Positions 1-5,995 of a stretch of 6,061 nucleotides of DNA are shown here, one piece after another (positions within the stretch are counted from its first letter, which is position 1; every line of letters starts with the position of its first letter). Both the position numbers and the translations under genes were made by a program. The notes under the pieces are model-generated. The model was not told the DNA's origin. It worked only from the letters and a program-made list of their open reading frames with translations, and searched no databases. The stretch is from Bacillota bacterium (GTDB lineage: Bacteria; Bacillota; Dethiobacteria; Dethiobacterales; Dethiobacteraceae), in contig JANKMV010000138.1 in NCBI GenBank assembly GCA_024650095.1, forward strand, positions 1-6,061, written 5' to 3'.

Positions 1-176
1 CGGTTTCTTAAACGCGCGCTTGCAGTGCAAAGAAACTGTTTAGTTTAAGATTAATCGAAATCGCCTTTATACTTTGTTAGCTGATTTGCAAATTTATTCA
101 TGCCACACACGCTATTTTATCCTGGATTTAGAGAGTAATAAGAACACGAATAGTTAAATTAAATGAAAGATTGTGA

Positions 177-198
177 AATAATACATTAATGTATTGTT
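177..198. promoter_or_regulatory. Palindromic operator candidate overlapping the -35 of the methyltransferase operon
   Basis: AATACATTAATGTATT (180-195) is a perfect 16-bp palindrome centred between 187 and 188. One mismatched pair (179/196) followed by two more matching pairs extends it to 177-198. It covers most of the -35 hexamer of the promoter at 194-222, which suits a dimeric regulator that represses by blocking RNA polymerase, or an activator bound at the -35. The regulator is not in the window, and I cannot assign the site to a family. Part of the symmetry could come from the AT-rich context, although a 16-bp perfect palindrome is unlikely by chance. Confidence 0.5.
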
Positions 199-222
199 AA
201 AATGGACAACTTTTGCTATACT
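194..222 (+). promoter_or_regulatory. Sigma-A-like extended -10 promoter of the methyltransferase/corrinoid operon
   Basis: The -35 is TTGTTA (194-199, four of six matches), then a 17-bp spacer, then TATACT (217-222, five of six matches). A TG at 214-215, one base before the -10, makes it an extended -10 element. Transcription would start near 229, leaving a leader of about 30 nt before the ATG at 259. That is too short for a riboswitch, so control should lie at initiation, probably through the palindrome at 177-198. Confidence 0.7.
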
Positions 223-258
223 TCTAACTAGAATACTTAAGAAAGGAATGATGAAGAA

Positions 259-1350
259 ATGTCAGCAGAAAAACTTAACATTGCAGAAGAATTGAAAGTA
301 GTCGGCGAGTATCAAGCTTTTCCGTTTTTTGGTGGTCCCCCAATGACTTCACCAAAATATAACACGCCTATTACGCCCAAAGAGAACTTCGATCGTTTTA
401 TGAAAGGAGAAAAACCACTTTGGCAACCTAATGGTTTAGATTTTGTTACTCTTGTTCCGAGAGTAGTTCCCGATAACGTTGCCAGAGCTTTTGTCTTTGA
501 TGCTGAACCTTTAGACAGCTTAAAGGAAGGCGGCGGCATAGATTGGTTTGGTGTAGAATGGGAATATGTTCCCAAGGTAAACGGCTCCATGGTACGTCCA
601 GGCGCACCCCTTAAGGTTCCCAATGTTGCCGAATGGGAAAAATATATTACCTTCCCCAATTTAGACGAAATGGATTGGGAAGGAAGCGCTGAAAAAAATA
701 ACAAATTTCTTGCCGGAGATCGTGTAAAAATTGTATGGGTTATGAATGGCCTATATGAAAGACTCATTTCTTTTATGGAGTTTGAAAATGCCGCGATTGC
801 TCTTGTCGACGAAGACATGAAAGCTGGCGTACATCGTCTTTTCGATGCACTAGCTAATTTTTATGATGAAGTGTTCGAAAAGATTAAAAAATACTATGAT
901 GCCGACACCATTTATTTCCATGATGATTGGGGCTCTCAGCGGTCACCTTTCTTCTCCATTAGAACGGTGCGCGAGATGTTAGTTCCTTATCTGAAGCGTA
1001 TTTGTGATTCTGCTCATAAACGTGATATGTATCTTGATCTACATAGCTGCGGTAAAGTAGAAAAACTTGTGCCTGCCATGATTGAAGCTGGCGTTGACAT
1101 TTGGTCAGGTCAGATTATGAATGACAAGCTTGCTGTGGCAAAAGAATACGGTGATAAGATTAAAGTTTCCGTTGCTCCCCTCGTTGACCGCCGTACCGCA
1201 ACGCCAGAGGAAGTATTCGAAGCTACCAAAGAACTGATGGAAACTTATGGTCCTGTTCTTAATAGTGTTCTTATTTCAGCCGGTATGGGTGGTAGTCCCG
1301 CAACATACGAATATATTTATACAAAAACTCGTGAAGAATTTGCAAAATAA
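259..1350 (+). CDS. UroD/MtaA-superfamily corrinoid-dependent methyltransferase (substrate:corrinoid, methyltransferase I type)
   Basis: This 363-residue protein belongs to the uroporphyrinogen decarboxylase-like (UroD/MtaA) TIM-barrel superfamily. In anaerobes this family includes MtaA/MtbA and O-demethylase methyltransferases. Its likely role is to transfer a methyl group, for example from a methoxylated aromatic or other methylated compound, to the corrinoid protein encoded 58 bases downstream. The gene pairing supports this over haem-pathway UroD. HDDWG (221-225) followed by a conserved S-x-R-x-x-R-E-x-x-x-P-Y-x-K stretch is typical of the superfamily, and H262-S-C264 matches the zinc-binding His-x-Cys of MtaA/MtbA. 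The usual third ligand, Cys in an S-P-G-C-G-type motif, appears here as S-A-G-M343-G. The protein has only two cysteines (249 and 264), so the zinc site is either altered or uses another residue. AAAGGA (242-247) precedes the ATG at 259 by 11 bases. The nearby ATGs at 248 and 251 are out of frame. No signal peptide is seen, so it should be cytoplasmic. The family call is firm; the substrate is unknown. Confidence 0.9.
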   Translation: MSAEKLNIAEELKVVGEYQAFPFFGGPPMTSPKYNTPITPKENFDRFMKGEKPLWQPNGLDFVTLVPRVVPDNVARAFVFDAEPLDSLKEGGGIDWFGVEWEYVPKVNGSMVRPGAPLKVPNVAEWEKYITFPNLDEMDWEGSAEKNNKFLAGDRVKIVWVMNGLYERLISFMEFENAAIALVDEDMKAGVHRLFDALANFYDEVFEKIKKYYDADTIYFHDDWGSQRSPFFSIRTVREMLVPYLKRICDSAHKRDMYLDLHSCGKVEKLVPAMIEAGVDIWSGQIMNDKLAVAKEYGDKIKVSVAPLVDRRTATPEEVFEATKELMETYGPVLNSVLISAGMGGSPATYEYIYTKTREEFAK

Positions 1351-1395
1351 ACCTAACATCAAAGATTAAACGCACAAAAATATCTATTACTTATT

Positions 1396-1402
1396 AGGAG
1401 GA
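1396..1402 (+). promoter_or_regulatory. Strong ribosome binding site that decides the corrinoid-protein start
   Basis: AGGAGGA lies just before a tandem ATGATG. The gap from AGGAGG (ending at 1401) is 4 bases to the ATG at 1406 and 7 bases to the ATG at 1409. The second ATG has the more usual spacing. This site is much stronger than that of the upstream gene, which suggests the corrinoid protein is made in excess over the methyltransferase. Confidence 0.75.
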
Positions 1403-1408
1403 ATCATG

Positions 1409-2041
1409 ATGTCTATTGTTAACGAAATTGCAACAGCCGTTGAAAACGGTAATGCTAAAGTTGTAGTTACTCTTGTGGAAAAGGCCCTTGCCGAAGGCGT
1501 ATCCGCAAGTGAGATTCTCAACGTCGGTATGATCGATGCTATGGGTGTTGTGGGCGAAGCTTTTAAAAACGACGAAATCTTCGTTCCCGAGATGCTTATC
1601 GCTGCCCGGGCTATGAAAAAAGGTGTTGAAATTCTTACTCCTCACCTTAAGGCTGCTGGCTCCGAGCCCATTGGCAAGCTGATTATTGGTACGGTCGTAG
1701 GTGACCTCCATGACATCGGTAAAAACTTAGTCGCAATGATGATCGAAGGCGCTGGCTTTGAGGTCACAGACCTTGGCGTTGATGTGCAACCGGATAAGTT
1801 TGTTGAAGCAATAAAAGCGAATCCTGAAGTTAAAGTGGTTGCTCTCTCCTCTTTGCTCACAACTACAATGCCTGCTTTAAAGGAAACAATTGATGCCATC
1901 GCTGCAGCCGGACTCAGAGACAGAGTTAAAATCATGATCGGAGGCGCTCCTGTTTCTCAGGCCCACGCCGACGAAATTGGCGCTGATGGATTTGCCGAAG
2001 ACGCAGCCTCTGCTGGCACGCTTGCCAAGAGTTTGCTCTAA
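1409..2041 (+). CDS. MtaC/MtvC-like methyltransferase corrinoid protein (B12-binding)
   Basis: This is a cobalamin-binding methyl carrier of 210 residues from the ATG at 1409 (211 if started at 1406), the usual size for the family. Residues about 1-85 are the helical cap domain, including the conserved-looking D-E-I-F-V-P-E-M-L stretch. Residues about 90-205 are the Rossmann-like B12-binding domain. It carries D99-x-H101-x-x-G104, where H101 is the expected lower cobalt ligand. It also has S147-S-L149 (the S-x-L motif) and G178-G179-A-P, which lines the dimethylbenzimidazole tail pocket. It should cycle between Co(I) and methyl-Co(III), taking methyl from the product of the upstream gene and passing it to a methyltransferase II, presumably making methyl-tetrahydrofolate. 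That enzyme and the ATP-dependent corrinoid reactivase are absent from the window. The 58-base gap, with no promoter or terminator visible, indicates co-transcription with the methyltransferase. It ends at a strong terminator. The protein is intact and cytoplasmic. Confidence 0.95.
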   Translation: MSIVNEIATAVENGNAKVVVTLVEKALAEGVSASEILNVGMIDAMGVVGEAFKNDEIFVPEMLIAARAMKKGVEILTPHLKAAGSEPIGKLIIGTVVGDLHDIGKNLVAMMIEGAGFEVTDLGVDVQPDKFVEAIKANPEVKVVALSSLLTTTMPALKETIDAIAAAGLRDRVKIMIGGAPVSQAHADEIGADGFAEDAASAGTLAKSLL

Positions 2042-2073
2042 AGCTACGAGATAATTTACAACCTGAATAAGGC

Positions 2074-2112
2074 AACAACCCCTATGGTTACTTTCATAGG
2101 GGTTGTTTATTT
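2074..2112 (+). terminator. Rho-independent terminator of the methyltransferase operon
   Basis: AACAACCCCTATG (2074-2086) pairs perfectly over 13 bp with CATAGGGGTTGTT (2095-2107) around an 8-base loop. A T-rich run (TTTATTT) overlaps and follows the end of the stem. It begins 32 bases after the corrinoid gene's stop codon. The convergent yifB-like gene ends 25 bases beyond it, so the same stem may help stop that transcript too. On the minus strand the run after the stem (GCCTTATT) is weak, so the plus direction is the confident one. Confidence 0.92.
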
Positions 2113-2132
2113 GTACACAAACTATATATAAT

Positions 2133-3641
2133 CTATAAGCCGGTCACTTGGCGATAGCCGATGGCTTCCGCTAGTTGACGGGGTAAAATTTTCGGCTCAT
2201 CCTCTAAATCCGCAATGGTACGCGCCACTTTGAGGATGCGATCATACCCTCTGGCACTCAGCCGAAGCCGGGAAAAAGCATGCCGTAATAAATCGCGTCC
2301 GGCCGCATCTGGCTCACAATATTTCTGAATATGCTGGGGAGCCATTTGCGCATTACAGGAAAGGCCATCCTGCATAAAACGTTCACGTTGTCGTTGACGC
2401 GCGCGGGCAACACGTTTAGCAATGGTTTCCGATGCTTCACCATTGCCATGACCTGCCACCTCATCATAACGTAAACGGGCAACCTCGACAAACAAATCCA
2501 TACGATCCAATAATGGACCCGAAATTTTATGCCGATAATTATGGATTTGCCGCTCACTGCAAGCACATTCGGTATCTGCATCTGAAAGCATACCGCAGGG
2601 ACATGGATTCATGGAAGCGAGTAGCATAAAGCGAGAGGGAAAAGTGTACGCTGCCATAAGTCTGGTGACTGTTACATACCCTTCTTCCAATGGTTGGCGC
2701 AGAACTTCCAATGTTTCACGGCGAAATTCTGGTAATTCATCTAAAAATAGCACCCCATTATGTGCTAAACTCACTTCACCAGGGCGAGGACTGCGTCCCC
2801 CTCCACATAATGCCGCGGGTGTGAGGGTATGATGTGGGCTGCGAAAGGGCCGCTTGGTAACTAACCCTGTGTTCTCCTTGAGAAATCCCGCTGCGCTATA
2901 GATTTTGGTCGTATCGAGGCTTTCTTCTTCCGACAGTGGTGGTAGAATAGATGGCACACAACGAGCCAACATGGTTTTCCCAGAACCGGGTGGCCCCGAC
3001 ATTAAAACGCTATGTCCTCCGGCCGCAGCCACTTCCAGCGCTCTTTTTGCCCCTTCCTGTCCCTTCACTTGTTTAAAGTCCGCCCCTTCTTTTACCTTAT
3101 TGCTTCTCCCTTTAGGTAATGGTGGCGGTACCATCCTGCCAGATAATATGGCGAGTGCCTCAGCTAATGAGGTTGCACCAATAATATGTACACCGCGAAC
3201 CAGTGACGCTTCCGCTGCATTGGCGAGCGGCAAAAGAATGTTACGACAACTCGCGTCCCGTGCTGCCATCACCATGGGTAGGACGCCCCGTACAGCTCGT
3301 AGCTTCCCGTCAAGGGCCAGTTCACCTAGAATGGCCCAAGGTATGTCCTCGAGTTGTAGTTGCCCGCTCGCCTGCAAAATACCCATCGCTAACGCTAAAT
3401 CAAGCTGAGGTCCCTCTTTCTTTAAATTGGCAGGTGCCAAATTAACAATAATACGCTGCTGCGGAAACTGAAAGCCACTGTTTTTTATGGCCGCACGCAC
3501 ACGGTCCCGTGCTTCGCGTACGGCAGCATCGGGTAAACCCACGATATCAAAACTCGGTAATTGGGACGAGAGGTATACTTCCACATCCACCATCCTGCCT
3601 TCGATCCCCACGATCGTGCAGCCAGTAACTCTGGCAAGCAT
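2133..3641 (-). CDS. yifB: YifB/ComM-family AAA+ Mg-chelatase-like ATPase
   Basis: This 502-residue protein has the full YifB/ComM architecture. An N-terminal Lon-protease-like ChlI domain spans about residues 1-170 and includes the characteristic F-D-I-V-G-L-P-D and R-V-R-A-A-I-K-N-S-G stretches. A central AAA+ module has Walker A GPPGSGKT (216-223) and Walker B VLFLDE (297-302). A family cysteine cluster follows (C347-P-C349 and C359-A-C361), then a G-P-L-L-D-R-M-D arginine motif and the C-terminal S-A-R-G-Y-D-R-I sensor-2 region. In Vibrio and Haemophilus, ComM is a branch-migration helicase that helps integrate transforming DNA; in Firmicutes the role is less clear. The start at 3641 is chosen over the in-frame ATG at 3698. 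It begins M-L-A-R-V as family members do, AGGAGGG sits 6 bases upstream, and the longer form would start inside the promoter. It is monocistronic, convergent with the corrinoid operon and divergent from the SpoIID-like gene. An SOS box in its promoter suggests LexA control. All motifs are intact. Confidence 0.95.
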   Translation of the reverse strand: MLARVTGCTIVGIEGRMVDVEVYLSSQLPSFDIVGLPDAAVREARDRVRAAIKNSGFQFPQQRIIVNLAPANLKKEGPQLDLALAMGILQASGQLQLEDIPWAILGELALDGKLRAVRGVLPMVMAARDASCRNILLPLANAAEASLVRGVHIIGATSLAEALAILSGRMVPPPLPKGRSNKVKEGADFKQVKGQEGAKRALEVAAAGGHSVLMSGPPGSGKTMLARCVPSILPPLSEEESLDTTKIYSAAGFLKENTGLVTKRPFRSPHHTLTPAALCGGGRSPRPGEVSLAHNGVLFLDELPEFRRETLEVLRQPLEEGYVTVTRLMAAYTFPSRFMLLASMNPCPCGMLSDADTECACSERQIHNYRHKISGPLLDRMDLFVEVARLRYDEVAGHGNGEASETIAKRVARARQRQRERFMQDGLSCNAQMAPQHIQKYCEPDAAGRDLLRHAFSRLRLSARGYDRILKVARTIADLEDEPKILPRQLAEAIGYRQVTGL

Positions 3642-3647
3642 CACGGT

Positions 3648-3654
3648 CCCTCCT
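3648..3654 (-). promoter_or_regulatory. Ribosome binding site fixing the yifB start at 3641
   Basis: Read on the minus strand, AGGAGGG (3654 to 3648) is followed by a 6-base gap and then the ATG at 3641. This is an optimal Shine-Dalgarno arrangement. It rules against the upstream in-frame ATG at 3698, which lies within the -35 element and so upstream of the predicted transcription start. Confidence 0.88.
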
Positions 3655-3669
3655 ATTCCATTTTGTTCC

Positions 3670-3698
3670 ATTGTACAACAAACACACGTTCGCGTCAA
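3670..3698 (-). promoter_or_regulatory. Near-consensus sigma-A promoter of yifB
   Basis: On the minus strand, TTGACG (3698-3693, five of six matches) is separated by exactly 17 bp from TACAAT (3675-3670, five of six matches). Transcription should start near 3663, giving a leader of about 22 nt that contains the AGGAGGG site. A promoter this close to consensus would be strong unless repressed, which fits with the LexA-type box in its spacer. Confidence 0.82.
3679..3692 (-). promoter_or_regulatory. LexA/DinR-type SOS box inside the yifB promoter spacer
   Basis: On the minus strand this reads CGAACGTGTGTTTG. The Bacillus-type SOS consensus is CGAAC-N4-GTTCG, often written with R-N-R-Y in the middle and a Y allowed in the second half-site. 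Nine of the ten half-site positions match the symmetric form, and the middle GTGT fits R-N-R-Y. The box fills most of the 17-bp space between -35 and -10, where bound LexA would exclude RNA polymerase. Whether this organism's LexA has the Bacillus specificity is not visible here. Confidence 0.62.
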
Positions 3699-3704
3699 TC
3701 TTTG

Positions 3705-3731
3705 TCCTGCTTCTTACTCACATAAGCAGGA
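3705..3731. repeat. Inverted repeat between the divergent yifB and SpoIID-like genes
   Basis: TCCTGCTT (3705-3712) and AAGCAGGA (3724-3731) form a perfect 8-bp inverted repeat around an 11-base spacer. It lies 6 bp upstream of the yifB -35 and about 70 bp before the SpoIID-like start. There is no T-run on either side, so it is not a terminator. It could be a two-turn operator (half-site centres 19 bp apart) affecting either gene. The purine-rich AGCAGGAGGATT in its right arm is not followed by a start codon. Confidence 0.35.
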
Positions 3732-3738
3732 GGATTAA

Positions 3739-3762
3739 GAATAAACTAGAAAAGATGACATA
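3739..3762 (+). promoter_or_regulatory. Weak candidate promoter for the SpoIID-like gene, possibly sporulation-sigma type
   Basis: No convincing sigma-A promoter was found before 3801. GAATAAA (3739-3745) followed 13 bases later by CATA (3759-3762) loosely resembles the sigma-E/sigma-G family pattern (ATA-type -35, CATA-type -10). The rest of the -10 (GGAGT) is a poor match. It would leave a leader of roughly 30 nt. This is offered only because the gene product belongs to a sporulation-linked family. Confidence 0.2.
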
Positions 3763-3800
3763 GGAGTACTCTGGACACTAAAAGAAACGAGGTTGTTTTT

Positions 3801-5939
3801 ATGAGAAAAAAATCATACGTTCGTTTACTTCTTTTTGTCCTTTTGCTAGTTATCTTCTTTGTTTATTTTCTACAAGCGAAGAGTCAAATTCAAAGCACAG
3901 TTACACATTTTTTCTCCTTGGCCACCACGGGTAATGAGCAAGCGAGTACATACCTTACGCCAACACTGGCGGACCAAGATGATCTTCTCACTGCGCTTAA
4001 AACAGAAGGATTATTTACGCTGGCGCAAATTGAAAATATACGCTTCAGCTCCCACACCCGTGCTTCTGTCCAAGTAGAAGTGCGCATCGGCGACGAGTTA
4101 AAACAGATAAACCTTGTAGTAGTGCGAGAAGCTGGAAAGTGGCTCATTCAATCCATACCCGCAGTGACTGTTGCCGCACACTCACTGGTCGCCTCTGTCA
4201 CACAAGGCGCAGTAGATCTTGTCCATGCGCCAAATCATGCTCCTATTCGTTTCTCGTCAGATATAGCAGTGACTGTAGGGAATGTGGGGTTTGCAGTTGC
4301 GCTGGATGATACCTTACTGTATTTTAAACCATTAGCAACAAAAAAGATGACGAAACTACTGACAATAACAGGTAGGTTACTAGAAGATGAAACTTCGGGG
4401 AATCATCATTTAGCAGCGGACGTCTCATATTTTAAACGAGAAGCAACTGGCTTTAACGTGGTGGATGGCGACTCATTAATCGTAGGCATGGAAGATTTGA
4501 CGCTCTATGTACAAGATGAACAAGTGCAAGCAGTGATGCTACCGGAACAATATGTACCACAACAAATTCGTGTCGTTCTTAATACAACAGGCTTTAACGG
4601 GTTATCCCACCAAGTCGCCACTCTTACTGCCACCACAGCGTACTCCTTAATAGACAAAGTGGCAGGTAGCCAGCGTCGTTTTAATGCAGGCCAAATGCTG
4701 ACGTTTACACCGAACAGTCGCGGTATCGCAATAACCTTGCCGTCTGGAGAGACCCAAATTTTTCAAAACCGTTTACATCTTGTGCCCGATGGTTTAGGTC
4801 GAGTGCAAATGAATACACTGCGGCGCGGTAACCCCGCCTTTACCCCGTCATACCGTGGGCAGCTAGAAGTAAATGCGCATAACGGCTCCTTGATACTTGT
4901 TAATGAAGTGCCCCTAGAGGCGTATCTCTATTCAGTGGTACCTAGTGAAATGCCAATTAGCTTTGGTACGGTTGCGCTACAAGTACAGGCCGTAGCCGCT
5001 CGTTCCTATGCGGTGGCAAGCATTTATCGTAGTGGTTTTCGCTCATATGCCGCTCATGTAGATGACAGCATATCATCGCAAGTCTATAACAACGTCCCCG
5101 AATATGAGGCAAGTACAGCTGCAGTCAATCATACAGCGGGTGTAGTCGTGAAATATCAAGGGGCAATAGCGGATACACGTTTCTTTTCTACCTCAGCTGG
5201 AGTGACCGGAAATTTTGAAGAAATTTGGCATGATCAAGAGAGCGGAGCCTTTCCGGGTCCTCCACTGCCCTATCTCACATCCAAGTCACAGCTACGAACA
5301 GGGCAGTTACCCGCGGTGAGTACAGAAGCGGGCGCCCGCGAGTTCTTTGCCTCTACCAATTGGGATGGCTTCGATAAAAACTCACCCTGGTTTCGTTGGC
5401 AAGTGGAAATGAGTCGAAGTGAGTTGGAAGCGATTTTACGCCGCTATCTACCCGAACGATATAGCATGCAAGCGGCATATGTTTTAACCGCCGAGGGCAA
5501 TACATTTGTTAGCAAAGCACTGCCCGAAGATCCGCTAGGTGAGCTACAAGATCTGAGGGTCATTCGCCGTGGTGAGGGTGGCAACATAATGGAACTCGAA
5601 CTGGTGGGCACAAATGGCACCTACCGTCTGCTAAAAGAATACACAATCCGCTTTACACTACGTCCCATTAAAGTTAGCAGTGGCAGTGATGTAATTCTTG
5701 CTCGCCACGATGGATCCACCTTAGCCAACTACGCCATCCTTCCCAGCGCATATCTAGTCTTCGATATTAAACGTAACAGTCAGAATGCCATTACATCCAT
5801 CCGTTTTCAGGGGGGAGGGAATGGCCACGGTGCGGGCATGAGCCAATGGGGTGCTCGAGGGTTAGCTGAAGACGGACGTACCTTTGATGACATTGTTTTG
5901 CATTACTATCCTGACGGCACTTTGGAAAGAGCATACTAA
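3801..5939 (+). CDS. Membrane-anchored SpoIID/LytB-domain protein, probable peptidoglycan lytic enzyme or amidase enhancer
   Basis: This 712-residue protein has a positively charged N-terminus (R2, K3, K4, R8) and one hydrophobic segment at about 9-24, which should act as a signal anchor or uncleaved signal, placing the rest outside the membrane. Residues about 28-120 look like a small alpha+beta, NTF2-like domain (weak call). From I-R-V-V-L (256-260) comes the pre-domain seen in clostridial SpoIID/LytB proteins, and the SpoIID domain runs from about Y351 to the end. Its signature V-V-P-S-E383-M-P holds the glutamate matching the catalytic residue of SpoIID. Q-A-V-A-A-R-S-Y, S-T-S-A-G (463-467) and G-H676-G-A-G-M-S-Q-W-G-A follow. 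SpoIID proper cuts peptide-stripped glycan strands during engulfment, while LytB enhances an amidase. This one is far longer than SpoIID (about 340 residues), so it is a paralogue, not spoIID itself. It has no cysteine. The GAGG at 3789-3792, 8 bases before the ATG, supports the start. It appears monocistronic. Confidence 0.88.
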   Translation: MRKKSYVRLLLFVLLLVIFFVYFLQAKSQIQSTVTHFFSLATTGNEQASTYLTPTLADQDDLLTALKTEGLFTLAQIENIRFSSHTRASVQVEVRIGDELKQINLVVVREAGKWLIQSIPAVTVAAHSLVASVTQGAVDLVHAPNHAPIRFSSDIAVTVGNVGFAVALDDTLLYFKPLATKKMTKLLTITGRLLEDETSGNHHLAADVSYFKREATGFNVVDGDSLIVGMEDLTLYVQDEQVQAVMLPEQYVPQQIRVVLNTTGFNGLSHQVATLTATTAYSLIDKVAGSQRRFNAGQMLTFTPNSRGIAITLPSGETQIFQNRLHLVPDGLGRVQMNTLRRGNPAFTPSYRGQLEVNAHNGSLILVNEVPLEAYLYSVVPSEMPISFGTVALQVQAVAARSYAVASIYRSGFRSYAAHVDDSISSQVYNNVPEYEASTAAVNHTAGVVVKYQGAIADTRFFSTSAGVTGNFEEIWHDQESGAFPGPPLPYLTSKSQLRTGQLPAVSTEAGAREFFASTNWDGFDKNSPWFRWQVEMSRSELEAILRRYLPERYSMQAAYVLTAEGNTFVSKALPEDPLGELQDLRVIRRGEGGNIMELELVGTNGTYRLLKEYTIRFTLRPIKVSSGSDVILARHDGSTLANYAILPSAYLVFDIKRNSQNAITSIRFQGGGNGHGAGMSQWGARGLAEDGRTFDDIVLHYYPDGTLERAY

Positions 5940-5949
5940 AAGAACGTCT

Positions 5950-5979
5950 TTAACCGTATAGAATAAAAAACACGGTTAA
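5950..5979 (+). repeat. First of two tandem hairpins after the SpoIID-like gene
   Basis: TTAACCGT (5950-5957) pairs with ACGGTTAA (5972-5979) over 8 bp around a 14-base A-rich loop. It starts 10 bases after the stop codon. The following sequence is pyrimidine-rich (TATTCTCCTTTCCC) and not a clean T-run, so it is a poor terminator by itself. It may stabilise the transcript end or act as an operator for something beyond the window. Confidence 0.35.
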
Positions 5980-5995
5980 TATTCTCCTTTCCCGT

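Noticed and set aside
1..48. Possible C-terminal tail of an upstream gene (frame 1 open to TAA at 46-48; frame 2 open to TAG at 41-43)
   Set aside because: Fifteen or fewer residues are visible, none recognisable, and two frames are equally open, so no gene can be supported.
86..105. Sigma-54-like GCA...TGCCA arrangement on the minus strand
   Set aside because: The gap between the GG and GC elements is about 3 bp too long for a -24/-12 promoter.
1..258. Cobalamin riboswitch upstream of the corrinoid operon
   Set aside because: No B12-box-like sequence is visible, and the leader from the predicted start is only about 30 nt.
312..818. 168-codon open frame on the minus strand inside the methyltransferase gene
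   Set aside because: It is antisense to a well-supported gene, has no recognisable domain or ribosome binding site, and its low-complexity serine/threonine-rich product is typical of a shadow frame.
259..1350. Haem-biosynthesis uroporphyrinogen decarboxylase (hemE)
   Set aside because: The gene is paired with an MtaC-like corrinoid protein and carries the His-x-Cys zinc motif of methyltransferases, so the superfamily resemblance does not imply HemE function.
2905..3408. 167-codon open frame on the plus strand opposite yifB
   Set aside because: It lies entirely antisense to the Walker A and N-terminal coding part of yifB, and its product (Ala/Ser/Pro-rich, no motif) looks like a mirror of the real gene. 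The other short plus-strand frames here are rejected for the same reason.
3642..3698. 19-residue N-terminal extension of YifB from the ATG at 3698
   Set aside because: The extension is cysteine-rich and unlike the family, its start lies in the -35 hexamer, and a perfect ribosome binding site serves the ATG at 3641.
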